Shown piece by piece: positions 6,230-12,816 of a stretch of DNA of 36,542 nt (within the stretch, counting starts at the first letter, position 1; every line of letters begins with the position of its first letter). The notes below the pieces were generated by a model, which ran no database searches, was not told the DNA's origin, and saw nothing but the letters and a program-made list of their open reading frames with translations. Source of the stretch: a virus. The stretch is taken from positions 1-36,542 of IMG/VR virus record IMGVR_UViG_3300047472_000088; one strand, written 5' to 3'. The translations under genes and the position numbers were made by a program.

Positions 6230-6880
6230 TCAGGCCACCTCCTTCGTGTAGCGGTCGGTCTTGAACCCGTAGTGGTCTTCGATGTGGGTGGTGGAGTGTC
6301 CGCGGGCGATGAGGGTGTGGACGATCTCGGTTGCTTCGGCGCGGGTGAGTTGCCGCGGCCGGGTGCCGCTGTCGAGGACGCGACGGACGACGGCATGGTC
6401 GACCTGGTCTTCCCAGGGGCCTTCGGGTTCGGCGGTGGGCGGCTCGGGGTCGGTGTCGATGTCGTCCCACCCGAGAGGCGGAACCGCGCCGCGACGCAGG
6501 GCGTTGTTCCGCGTCTTCGTGATGCCCGTCCGTTGCCCCAGGGTCTCGGCGACGGGAAGTCGCATCGACAAGTCCCGGTAGACCGCGTCGAGTTTCTCGA
6601 AGGTTTCCGCGTAGACGCGGGGGTGGCTGCCGATCGCGTAGATCTGGCACTTGTGCTTGACGCCCATCGCCGCGGCCACCGCTCCGCGCGACCATCCGAG
6701 GCACGCCAGGGCGTCGAGGCGACGGACAGCCCGCCACGATTCGACGGTGCGGCGCCGGCCTTGGAGGTGTTCGTACTTCAAGCGTTTGCTGTAGCGGGAG
6801 GAAGGGGTGCGGCAGCACTCCTTTCGGCAGCCGGCGATGTACCCGGCGTTGGTCCCATGCCGGGGGTCGTCGGGGCTCAT
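6230..6880 (-). CDS. Actinophage HTH regulator with HGT-GY zinc motif
   Basis: A 216-residue protein from ATG 6880 (ATGA overlap). The N-terminus carries HGTNAGYIAGCRKECCR followed by a basic helix (SRYSKRLKYEH), a short His/Cys motif found in several actinobacterial and phage proteins. The middle holds an HTH-like region (RRLDALACLGWSRGAVAAAMGVKHKCQIYAIG) resembling a Lambda-repressor-like or sigma-4 fold. The C-terminus has a second HTH-like segment (RAEATEIVHTLIARGHSTTHIEDHYGFKTDRY). Two possible DNA-binding units suggest a transcription or replication regulator; the exact target is unknown. Confidence 0.65.
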   Translation of the reverse strand: MSPDDPRHGTNAGYIAGCRKECCRTPSSRYSKRLKYEHLQGRRRTVESWRAVRRLDALACLGWSRGAVAAAMGVKHKCQIYAIGSHPRVYAETFEKLDAVYRDLSMRLPVAETLGQRTGITKTRNNALRRGAVPPLGWDDIDTDPEPPTAEPEGPWEDQVDHAVVRRVLDSGTRPRQLTRAEATEIVHTLIARGHSTTHIEDHYGFKTDRYTKEVA

Positions 6881-7224
6881 GCGGCGACCAACTTCCGCTT
6901 GTAGGCGTGCCTCTGCTGACGTGCCCGTTCGTCGCGGCAGTCGTCACAGAGCTGCCGCTTGTGTCCGAGTTCGACACCGCAGCCACAGACGCGGGGCTTG
7001 CGGCCTTTGTGGTCTGGTACGCGGCCCCCGGTCTTGCTGCGGCAGGTCTCGGTGACGGTGGCGCCGCAACGGCAACCGATCGCGTCGGCGTCGAACCCAG
7101 CCGGCTCCTCGACGACGAGGGTCGGCGCGCTGGGTGCGGGGTGCCACTCGAGGACGCGGGTTCTGATGTTGATGACCCAGGCGCCGTCCGTGAGGCCGAT
7201 GGGCTCGTCTTCGTCGGGGGTCAC
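6877..7224 (-). CDS. Zinc-binding protein with paired Cys clusters
   Basis: A 115-residue protein from GTG 7224 (GTGA overlap with rusA). The first half is acidic with β-strands (GAWVINIRTRVLEW). The second half has a first Cys group (GCRCGATVTETC) and a second (VCGCGVELGHKRQLCDDC) that would bind one or two zinc ions, followed by a basic helix (RDERARQQRHAYKRKL) suited to DNA or RNA. No defined family is recognised. It stands between the resolvase and the HTH regulator in the replication/recombination cluster. Confidence 0.65.
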   Translation of the reverse strand: MTPDEDEPIGLTDGAWVINIRTRVLEWHPAPSAPTLVVEEPAGFDADAIGCRCGATVTETCRSKTGGRVPDHKGRKPRVCGCGVELGHKRQLCDDCRDERARQQRHAYKRKLVAA

Positions 7225-7601
7225 GCGATGCCCTCCTCGTAGTAGGTGATGTCGGTCAGCTCGAGCCACATGGCGGCGGGCTGTCCGTTGGGTGGGTGGA
7301 TCTCGCACGACGCGCGGGGGATGTGCACCCAGGAGTCGTCGGGGAGGATTTCCTCGAGGACGAGGGCGTCCTGGCATTCCTTGAGGGTCGGGCCGAGGTT
7401 GTCGGAGTCGCGGCGGTGCTTGGTGGGGATGAGCCAGTGGAGGGTGACGTTGGCGCCGACGATGGGTTGCAGGTCGGCCTCGAACACGGCGCGTCGGGCT
7501 TCGGCGAGGGTCTGCTTCACGAGCGGCGACCGGAACCGTGTGTGGCCCCGGTCGTTGCCGGTGAGCGGTGGCTTGGTCCACGGGAGGTCGATGCGGATCA
7601 C
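7221..7601 (-). CDS. rusA: RusA-like Holliday junction resolvase
   Basis: A 126-residue protein with the RusA fold signature: an N-terminal strand (MIRIDLPWTKPPLTGNDRGH), then HRRDSDNLGPTLKECQDALV and EEILPDDSWVHIPRASCEIH. The Asp residues in DSDN and in ILPDDS are the metal-binding positions used by RusA to cut four-way junctions. The length matches the family (about 120 residues). Phages use such enzymes to resolve recombination intermediates before packaging. It lies in the recombination cluster with the PD-(D/E)XK nuclease. Confidence 0.88.
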   Translation of the reverse strand: MIRIDLPWTKPPLTGNDRGHTRFRSPLVKQTLAEARRAVFEADLQPIVGANVTLHWLIPTKHRRDSDNLGPTLKECQDALVLEEILPDDSWVHIPRASCEIHPPNGQPAAMWLELTDITYYEEGIA

Positions 7602-7753
7602 GTCGCACCGCCGTCCCGACCAACGGGCGAAGTGATCGGCTTTTCGTCGCCTCGGATAACTGCCTTGGCGGCAGGGCTGAGGTCCTGGTCTGCGAGCAGT
7701 CGGGCGTAGACGGCGCGGACGTACTGGGTGGCCTCTTCGGCGTTCAGACTCAC
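7598..7753 (-). CDS. Small helical protein
   Basis: A 51-residue protein from GTG 7753, linked by GTGA to the PAPS-reductase-like gene upstream and by ATGA to rusA downstream. It has one amphipathic region (NAEEATQYVRAVYARLLADQDLSP) and a Gly/Pro-rich tail. No family is recognised. The double coupling suggests it is translated with its neighbours. Confidence 0.55.
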   Translation of the reverse strand: MSLNAEEATQYVRAVYARLLADQDLSPAAKAVIRGDEKPITSPVGRDGGAT

Positions 7754-8688
7754 GAGACCGCCTCCAATCCAGGGATGAACCGGTCGTCGCACGACGAGCA
7801 GAGCGCGCCGACCTTCGACTTCTTGGTCCGGGTGGCGGCGAGCACGGCAGGGTCAGCGCCCCAGCCCCACGTCCTGCGGTGCAGCGGGATGTCCTCGCGG
7901 TCGGCGATCTCGGCCTCCAGGGCGGCGATCTCCTCGAAGACCTCCGGGAACCACGACGACACCTCGGCGCGCTCGCCGGCCGACGCGAACGAGCCGCACA
8001 GGCACTCGCCGGACATGTGGATCAGGTCGGACACCTGGTTGACCGGGACGTCGCCCCGCATGAGGCGGTAGGTGTTCAGGTCGAGCTTGGTCCAGTTGAC
8101 CAGCGGCGACACCCACACGGTGGACCGGTTGCGCTCAGACTCGGGGATCTGCGCTCGACGCTGCGACTCGGAGCGCCTGCGCCCCGCGAGGAACACGACG
8201 CGCTGCTTGTAGGGATGGGTCACCAGCTCGCGGCGCACCTGTTGCAGGGCGCGCTCCTTGAGGCGCTGGAACATCTTGAAGTGGTGGCCGGGGCCGGGGA
8301 ACCCCTGGTCGAGCACAAGAGCCCGGTAGTGGTCGGACTCGCGCGGCGGGGTCCGCTCTAGCAGGGGCAGCCCCCACTCCTCGCAGGTGTTGCGCACGAA
8401 GTCGCGGGTCTGCTCGATCCCGATGGTGGTGTTGGCGTGGGCGGCGTGGGTTGCGACGTCCTTGAAGAGGTGCGCGAGGACGGTGGAGTCGTTGCCCCCG
8501 GAGAACAGGATCACGATGCCCGCGGTGGTGCGCTTCCCCATCGGGATGTGCTCCTCGATTGCGCGGTCGAGGATGCCGTAGGACTCGGCGATCAGGTGGG
8601 TCACGCGGGCCTCGCGCTGGGGTCGCGTCAGGCGTGCGACGTCCTCCGCGGAAAGCCGATCACTTTCGGCCTTGCTCTCGGCGTTCAT
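7750..8688 (-). CDS. PAPS reductase-family PP-loop protein
   Basis: A 312-residue adenine-nucleotide α-hydrolase. The PP-loop FSGGNDSTV lies at 62-70, where ATP or adenylyl-sulfate binds. Downstream are an Arg-rich segment (AGRRRSESQRRAQIPES, 168-184) and four cysteines: ECLCG (229, 231) and CSSC (297, 300), able to hold a metal or Fe-S cluster. CysH, DndC and related phage proteins share this arrangement. It has no CysH-type ECGLH tail, so sulfate assimilation is unlikely; sulfur transfer to DNA or RNA, or a role against host defence, is possible. It overlaps the upstream ORF by 4 bp (ATGA). Confidence 0.75.
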   Translation of the reverse strand: MNAESKAESDRLSAEDVARLTRPQREARVTHLIAESYGILDRAIEEHIPMGKRTTAGIVILFSGGNDSTVLAHLFKDVATHAAHANTTIGIEQTRDFVRNTCEEWGLPLLERTPPRESDHYRALVLDQGFPGPGHHFKMFQRLKERALQQVRRELVTHPYKQRVVFLAGRRRSESQRRAQIPESERNRSTVWVSPLVNWTKLDLNTYRLMRGDVPVNQVSDLIHMSGECLCGSFASAGERAEVSSWFPEVFEEIAALEAEIADREDIPLHRRTWGWGADPAVLAATRTKKSKVGALCSSCDDRFIPGLEAVS

Positions 8689-9188
8689 GCGCCGGCCCCG
8701 GTCTCGAGCGCGGCGACCTCGGCGCGGATTTGTGTCTGGCGTTCGGGGGTTGCGGTGTGCCATTCGACGGCGAGTTGCTCCTTGCGCGTCAGCTCGGGCA
8801 GCGGGTCGACGGTGTGCTTCTTCCGCTTGCCGCGGGTCTCGGTGAGCATCACGGACAGCGGCTTGCCGTCGGGGAGGTCGCTCAGGTGGGACACTCTGAT
8901 TCCGCCGACCTTGTCGCGGCCGAAGGTGACGTCGGGGTCGCCGTAGAGGGTTGCCCGTCGGCCGACCCATTCCTTGGCGTTGTCGCCCCACGCCTCGACC
9001 ATCAGCTTGAGGACGGTGACGGCCGGACGCCAGACCCGCGAGTCACCTTCGATGGCGATGTCGTACTGCTGCTCGCGGGTGCCCTTGGTGACGCCTGCGA
9101 TGGTGATGGTGCGGGTGACGCCGCCGAGGAAGTCCTCGAAGTTGAGTTGGTCGGTCTTCTTTTCGATGGTGACCTTCAGGTCGCTCAC
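8685..9188 (-). CDS. Conserved phage protein, partner of the PD-(D/E)XK nuclease
   Basis: A 167-residue protein from GTG 9188. It is β-rich over residues 1-115 (VTIEKKTDQLNFEDF, RTITIAGVTKG, RRATLYGDPDVTFGRDKVGGIRVSHLSDLP), which would fit an OB-like or other DNA-binding sandwich, followed by a helical tail. Similar proteins often sit beside RecE/Cas4-like nucleases in actinophages, and a single-strand binding or recombination role is possible. I do not recognise a catalytic site. It overlaps the nuclease gene by 4 bp (GTGA). Confidence 0.6.
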   Translation of the reverse strand: MSDLKVTIEKKTDQLNFEDFLGGVTRTITIAGVTKGTREQQYDIAIEGDSRVWRPAVTVLKLMVEAWGDNAKEWVGRRATLYGDPDVTFGRDKVGGIRVSHLSDLPDGKPLSVMLTETRGKRKKHTVDPLPELTRKEQLAVEWHTATPERQTQIRAEVAALETGAGA

Positions 9189-10045
9189 AGCTTGAGCTCC
9201 ACTTCGGTAGGCGTGTCGAGTTGGTCGGCGTGGTCGAAGAAGTAGTAGTTGGGGAGGTGGGTGGGCTCGGCGAAGAGTTCGTCGTAGCCAGCCCAGGTGC
9301 CGGACGCTGTGGACTCGGCGTAGATGCGGATGGCGCGGTCGTTGAGCTCGGCGGCGACGCTCATGGCTTCTTCGTCGGGCGTGTGGATCTGCACCAGGTA
9401 GGGGGCGCTGGTCTCCTGGCAGATGAACTGCACCGGCTGGTCGCCTGCCCGGTGGCCGAGCGCCCGGAGTCCGCGCCCGTAGAGGTCGGCCTGCTGGTGG
9501 TAGCCGTAGGACGCCATCGCCTTCTGGAATCCGCGGCGGCTGGAGTCTTCGCAGGTCTTGTAGTCCCAGGCGCGGTAGTCGCCGAGGAGGTCGTAGCGGG
9601 CGCGGAGCCAGATGCCACCTTCTTGCCAGAACCCGGAGACCTCGGAGGCGCAGTCGGCGAGGATCGCGGCGACCCTGGGCTCGGCCTGGAGCGCTGCGAC
9701 CATGCCGAGGATCTGGTTGCGCTCGGCTGCGGTGACACCGACGGCGGCTTCGGTGGCGATGAGGTCGGCCATCGCGGCACGTTCGTCTTTGCCTGCCTTG
9801 GTGCGTCCGTCGTGCTGCCAGACGATGAGCTCGGGGCCGGCGCCGAGTGCGTGGGCGTGGGCTGCTTTGCCGAGGTTCATGGACTTGGTGGGCTTGCGGT
9901 CGCGGCGTTGGGCGACTGCCTTGGCGGGGACGTGGTTGGTGAGGAGCCGGGCGAAGGTGCTCGAGAGTGAGCCGCCGGGGATGGGGTCGGCGTGGTAGGT
10001 CTCGTCGGACATGTCGTGGACGAGGCCGGGCGTCGTGATGCTCAT
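9185..10045 (-). CDS. PD-(D/E)XK exonuclease (RecE/DUF3799-like)
   Basis: A 286-residue nuclease from ATG 10045. It has the family start (HDMSDETYHADPIPGGSLSSTFAR), a KSMNLGKAAHAHALG region, the nuclease core (WLRARYDLLGDYRAWDYKTC, with D in RYDLL and DYK as the metal/catalytic motif) and the helix with YGYHQQADLY. This matches phage RecE-like/Cas4-like exonucleases that resect DNA ends for single-strand annealing. The neighbouring 167-residue protein may be its partner; no RecT/Erf homologue is evident in the window. It overlaps the upstream membrane-protein gene by ATGA. Confidence 0.82.
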   Translation of the reverse strand: MSITTPGLVHDMSDETYHADPIPGGSLSSTFARLLTNHVPAKAVAQRRDRKPTKSMNLGKAAHAHALGAGPELIVWQHDGRTKAGKDERAAMADLIATEAAVGVTAAERNQILGMVAALQAEPRVAAILADCASEVSGFWQEGGIWLRARYDLLGDYRAWDYKTCEDSSRRGFQKAMASYGYHQQADLYGRGLRALGHRAGDQPVQFICQETSAPYLVQIHTPDEEAMSVAAELNDRAIRIYAESTASGTWAGYDELFAEPTHLPNYYFFDHADQLDTPTEVELKL

Positions 10046-10296
10046 GCGACGTCTCCTTCGACGCGCCAGTCGCGAAGTCCGTCGCGGATCTGGCGGTCGA
10101 GCTGGTCTTCCGTGCGGTCGTCGAGGGCGTCCCATTCGGAGTAGTAGCCGCCTGCGTGGGTCCAGTTGTTCCAGTAGGTGTCGGCGTCGATCTCGGTGGC
10201 CGTGGGTGTGGGTTGCTTCTCGGCTTTGGCGGTGATGGTGATGACGAGTGCGGCGAATCCGGCGACGCAGGCGATGGTGACGATGAGGCCGGTCAT
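10042..10296 (-). CDS. Small single-pass membrane protein
   Basis: An 84-residue protein with one N-terminal membrane helix (LIVTIACVAGFAALVITITA, residues 4-23), no signal-cleavage pattern, and an acidic cytoplasmic or exported tail (ADTYWNNW, DDRTEDQLDRQIRDGLRDW). The function is unknown. It is coupled on both sides by ATGA overlaps within the early operon. Such early membrane peptides often act in exclusion or host takeover, but nothing in the sequence proves this. Confidence 0.65.
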   Translation of the reverse strand: MTGLIVTIACVAGFAALVITITAKAEKQPTPTATEIDADTYWNNWTHAGGYYSEWDALDDRTEDQLDRQIRDGLRDWRVEGDVA

Positions 10297-10808
10297 GCGG
10301 TCACGCCCTCGTTGAGTACGCGGACGTCGGAGAGGCTGTCCCAGTCGTCGGCACCCCCGGTTCGCGGCTGCCAGTTACCGTCGTGGTCGCGGACCCATGT
10401 GCGGGGCACGGGGTTATGGACGCAGGCTGCCTCGACGACAGCACCGAGTCCGGTCGGCTCTTCGGGCTTCGGCGGCTCGATGAGGCTGTGGAGTGCGGCC
10501 TGCACTTTGTCGGCGATCCGGTCGAGGCTGTAGTCGTTGACCGAGACGCGCAGGACCGCTTCGATCCCACTGCGCAGAGCGGAGGCGAGGGCTTCGACCT
10601 GCTCGCGGTCCTCGGGGTCGATGACGACGAGAGGTCGAGGGGTCAGGTCTGCGCCGCCCGCGTCATGGATGGTCGTGATCGCCACGCCATCAGCCGCGTA
10701 GGACGTGGGGTGCGCGAACGTCCAGCCGTGGACCTCGCGCATGGCGAGGAAGTCGCCGCTCGTCGTCGTCACCATCGCGACGTCACCGGGCTTCCACTCG
10801 CGGCTCAT
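10293..10808 (-). CDS. Phage hypothetical protein
   Basis: A 171-residue protein from ATG 10808. The first 70 residues look β-rich (WKPGDVAMVTTTSGDFLAM, then GWTFAHPTSY), followed by a helical middle (REQVEALASALRSGIEAVLRV, DRIADKVQAALHSLIEPP) and a β C-terminus (RTWVRDHDGNWQP). Comparable modular early proteins occur in actinophages without known function. It overlaps both neighbours by ATGA, and both its junctions carry the CGCATGA sequence. Confidence 0.65.
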   Translation of the reverse strand: MSREWKPGDVAMVTTTSGDFLAMREVHGWTFAHPTSYAADGVAITTIHDAGGADLTPRPLVVIDPEDREQVEALASALRSGIEAVLRVSVNDYSLDRIADKVQAALHSLIEPPKPEEPTGLGAVVEAACVHNPVPRTWVRDHDGNWQPRTGGADDWDSLSDVRVLNEGVTA

Positions 10809-11125
10809 GCGGCCACCTCGTCGGCGAGCGGGGTGGGGACAGCGAACGTGACCCGCAGCCCATCAAGACCCAACGTCCCGGTGGCGCGGTGCCAGTGGCG
10901 GCCGTCGTGGTCGTACTCCTCGGCGGTGACGTCGGCGGCGTAGTCAGCCCACGCGTCGAAGTCGTCGACCGTGGCGAGGCTGAGCGCGAGGCCGTCCATG
11001 TTGTCGTGGCCGACGACGCTGACGGTCGCCGGGACAGCGAGGCCCATGCGTGCGGCCGACGCGAGCTCGTAGGCCGCGTGGTGGAGGCGGTGGACGAGTC
11101 GGTCTGTGGTGTCTGTGTCAGACAT
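10805..11125 (-). CDS. Phage hypothetical protein
   Basis: A 106-residue protein from ATG 11125, with a plausible AGAAAGCAGG leader upstream. It is helical at first (DRLVHRLHHAAYELASAARMG), then has a β-rich segment around DDFDAWADYAADVT and RHWHRATGTLGLDGLRVTFAV. No known domain is recognised. It is the first gene downstream (on the minus strand) of a 77-bp gap that contains the plus-strand terminator at 11158-11192. Confidence 0.6.
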   Translation of the reverse strand: MSDTDTTDRLVHRLHHAAYELASAARMGLAVPATVSVVGHDNMDGLALSLATVDDFDAWADYAADVTAEEYDHDGRHWHRATGTLGLDGLRVTFAVPTPLADEVAA

Positions 11126-11157
11126 GTGGCATCCTGCTTTCTGAGTTGCTTGCATTG

Positions 11158-11192
11158 GCCCCGTCGGTCGCACCCGGCGGGGCTTTCTCTTT
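11158..11192 (+). terminator. Rho-independent terminator, plus-strand orientation
   Basis: A 10-bp stem (11158-11167 with 11174-11183; one G·T pair), TCGCAC loop, and the tail TTTCTCTTT on the plus strand. As with the one at 2866-2900, the surrounding genes read leftward, so it would stop antisense transcription. On the minus strand it has only an upstream A-rich tract and would be a plain hairpin between two coupled blocks of early genes. Confidence 0.65.
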
Positions 11193-11202
11193 GGCTGGTG
11201 GA

Positions 11203-11298
11203 TCAGGTGGGTGGTTGTCGGCGCGCTTCCCACGTCAGAGCGACGGCCAGGAGCGCGACCGAGGCGAAGGCGATGACGGCCGCGAGAGTGCCCGTCAT
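11203..11298 (-). CDS. 31-residue membrane peptide
   Basis: A tiny ORF from ATG 11298 with one clear membrane helix (LAAVIAFASVALLAVALTW) and a short basic end (EARRQPPT). The start overlaps the stop of the 26-residue ORF before it (ATGA). The three ORFs at 11539-11203 are joined by overlaps of this kind, which makes them more credible than isolated short ORFs. The function is unknown. Confidence 0.5.
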   Translation of the reverse strand: MTGTLAAVIAFASVALLAVALTWEARRQPPT

Positions 11299-11375
11299 GC
11301 CGCAACCCAGGTGACGGGGATCGGCAGCCACACGCACACGAAGCGGCGGACAGTGGCGACCCAACGGCCGGTCAC
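11295..11375 (-). CDS. 26-residue hydrophobic peptide
   Basis: A tiny ORF from GTG 11375, locked by GTGA to the previous gene and by ATGA to the next. The sequence is Trp/Val-rich with three Arg residues near the N-terminus (GRWVATVRRFVCVWLPIPV), so it could sit in a membrane interface. Its size leaves real doubt, but both ends fit the coupling pattern exactly. Confidence 0.4.
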   Translation of the reverse strand: MTGRWVATVRRFVCVWLPIPVTWVAA

Positions 11376-11539
11376 TCGTCTGCCCCTGACGCGCAGCTCT
11401 TGTGAATCCAGCGGCCTTTCGCCTTCGTGGCTTGGCCCCAGTCCTCAATGTCGCGTCCGCAGCGGGGGCAGTCGTTGGCTGCGCTGTGGGACGCGAGGCC
11501 TGCGCCGCCGTAGGTGGTGTTTTTGCGTCCGCGGCTCAT
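11372..11539 (-). CDS. Small zinc-binding protein
   Basis: A 55-residue protein from ATG 11539 (ATGA overlap). It has a basic start (SRGRKNTTYGG), then a knuckle DCPRCGRDIEDWG and an end RWIHKSC, giving CxxC...HxxC as in a minimal zinc ribbon. No family assignment beyond that. It leads the block of three coupled mini-ORFs that ends at 11203. Confidence 0.6.
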   Translation of the reverse strand: MSRGRKNTTYGGAGLASHSAANDCPRCGRDIEDWGQATKAKGRWIHKSCASGADE

Positions 11540-12003
11540 GCGCCGGCCCCCGTGGTGCCGGGCGAAGTGCTCGACTTTTCGACGATGCCGTCGAGCGTGA
11601 ACGCCACATTCAGCGGCTTGTCGGGGAGGGTGTACGCGGCGTCTTGCGCGGACGAACCGTTCAGAACTGCGGCGATCGAGATCTCGGCCCCGTCATCCCA
11701 TTCAAGGTCGCCGCTGGCGTTGCGGTGGCGCCGGTCGTGGCCTTCGATGCGGGCGCACTTCATCCGGGCATCCTGCGAGGCGTCGGCGAGGCTCTCCACG
11801 ATGTATCGCCGCTGGCAGACGGGCGGTTCATGTCGCGCCAGCACCTCGCGAGCGATCCGCAGGGACTCGCTCACGAAGCACCCGTCGTGGTCGCTGTAGC
11901 ACTCTCCGGCAGGCGAGGCGCAGGACGCCTGGTCTGCGATCCGCTGAACCACTTCTCGCAGCCCGGCGATCGCATCATTCTCGGTCTTGCTCTCGGCGTT
12001 CAC
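11536..12003 (-). CDS. Phage hypothetical protein
   Basis: A 155-residue protein from GTG 12003 (GTGA overlap). The N-terminus MNAESKTENDA is nearly the same as that of the PAPS-reductase-like protein (MNAESKAESDR), and this similarity is present in the DNA too. The middle is helical with Cys residues (ASCASPAGECYSDHDGCF, then CQRRYIVE and MKCARIEGHDRRH); the C-terminal third is β-rich. No domain is recognised. Confidence 0.6.
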   Translation of the reverse strand: MNAESKTENDAIAGLREVVQRIADQASCASPAGECYSDHDGCFVSESLRIAREVLARHEPPVCQRRYIVESLADASQDARMKCARIEGHDRRHRNASGDLEWDDGAEISIAAVLNGSSAQDAAYTLPDKPLNVAFTLDGIVEKSSTSPGTTGAGA

Positions 12004-12314
12004 GCTGCACTCCGAGTAGCAGCAGCCTCAGACCCGAGCCAGACGGTCAGGGCCTTCGCGCGGGTGGAGGGCAGGTTCGACTTCACGTAGCCGACGGAGA
12101 CGACGAGGCCCCGGTTGCGGGCCGAGGTGAGGCGGCCTCCGATGAGCGGCTGTGCACTGTCGGGGAGCACCTTGCGGAGTTCGTTGGCGGAGAACTCGCG
12201 GGCCGAGGCTGCGAACTGTTCGATCTTGGTGTCGACGATCGCGATGAGGCGGGGGTCTGCGTGGTGTTCGCGGAGGGCGATGCCGGCGTCACGGAGCTGC
12301 TCAGGGGTGCTCAT
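12000..12314 (-). CDS. Winged-helix-like phage protein
   Basis: A 104-residue protein from ATG 12314. After a helical start (QLRDAGIALREHHADPRLIAIVDTKIEQFA) it has a region with the outline of a winged helix: EFSANELRKVLP, then LIGGRLTSARNRGLVVSVGYVKSNLPSTR, where the last part would be the wing. Similar proteins that act on DNA occur in replication regions of phages. A DNA-binding role is plausible but not shown. It is coupled on both sides. Confidence 0.55.
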   Translation of the reverse strand: MSTPEQLRDAGIALREHHADPRLIAIVDTKIEQFAASAREFSANELRKVLPDSAQPLIGGRLTSARNRGLVVSVGYVKSNLPSTRAKALTVWLGSEAAATRSAA

Positions 12315-12586
12315 GCGGTCGCCCCGAAGGTGCGGTCGTGGTCGTACCGGTTGCGGCTGACCTGACGGACCGCCTCCATGCAGCGATCGCACCTGCAGTT
12401 CCGGCTGTTGTAGCCACTGGGCGTCCCGTGGTGTGCCTGGTTCTTGACGTAGGGCCGGTCGGGGTGGGTCTTGTTCCACCCGGCGATGACGACCTTGGGG
12501 AGTTCGCCGCGCATAGAGACTGCGCCCGGGGTGACCGTCATGGCCCAGTCGCGAACCTCGGGGGTACTCGGGTACTGGCTGGTCAT
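12311..12586 (-). CDS. Lsr2-like DNA-binding domain fused to HGT-GY zinc motif
   Basis: A 91-residue protein from ATG 12586. Residues 8-45 (TPEVRDWAMTVTPGAVSMRG, then LPKVVIAGWN) match the outline of the Lsr2 C-terminal DNA-binding domain, in which an RG motif enters the minor groove of AT-rich DNA. Residues 53-80 carry HGTPSGYNSRNCRCDRCMEA and a basic end, the same motif seen at the start of the 216-residue regulator at 6230-6880. Lsr2 is the xenogeneic silencer of actinobacteria, so this might compete with it or coat phage DNA. The full Lsr2 dimerisation domain is missing. Confidence 0.6.
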   Translation of the reverse strand: MTSQYPSTPEVRDWAMTVTPGAVSMRGELPKVVIAGWNKTHPDRPYVKNQAHHGTPSGYNSRNCRCDRCMEAVRQVSRNRYDHDRTFGATA

Positions 12587-12816
12587 GCGATGCTCCTCTG
12601 GCGGCGGCGGCGCGAGGTGGCCGGGCGGGCGGTGGAGTTGCTGGCTGCGGCGACCATCTCGGCGACGGCCTCGGGGGAGACCCACCAGGCGCCGCCGATC
12701 TTCGAGCCGCGGAGCTTGCCGGTGCGCAGCTGCTGGCGGACCCAGTCGGCGTTGCCGGTGGGGGTGCGGGCGGCGACCTGTTCGGGTGTCAGCCAGTCGG
12801 GCTGCTCGGTGGTCAT
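12583..12816 (-). CDS. Excisionase-like HTH protein
   Basis: A 77-residue protein from ATG 12816. It has the typical HTH_17/MerR-like start (WLTPEQVAARTPTGNADWVRQQL), a β-wing (GKLRGSKIGGAWWVSPEAVAEMV), and a basic tail (ATSRRRRQRS). Xis proteins of actinophages have this form and bend DNA near attP. It follows the Cro-like gene in the first lytic operon, a suitable place for xis. An equally possible role is a small regulator. Confidence 0.65.
   Translation of the reverse strand: MTTEQPDWLTPEQVAARTPTGNADWVRQQLRTGKLRGSKIGGAWWVSPEAVAEMVAAASNSTARPATSRRRRQRSIA

Noticed and set aside
6087-6986. In-frame upstream extension of the replication initiator to 6986
   Set aside because: The added part is Arg/Pro/His-rich and overlaps two real genes; ATG 6086 is coupled to the preceding stop.
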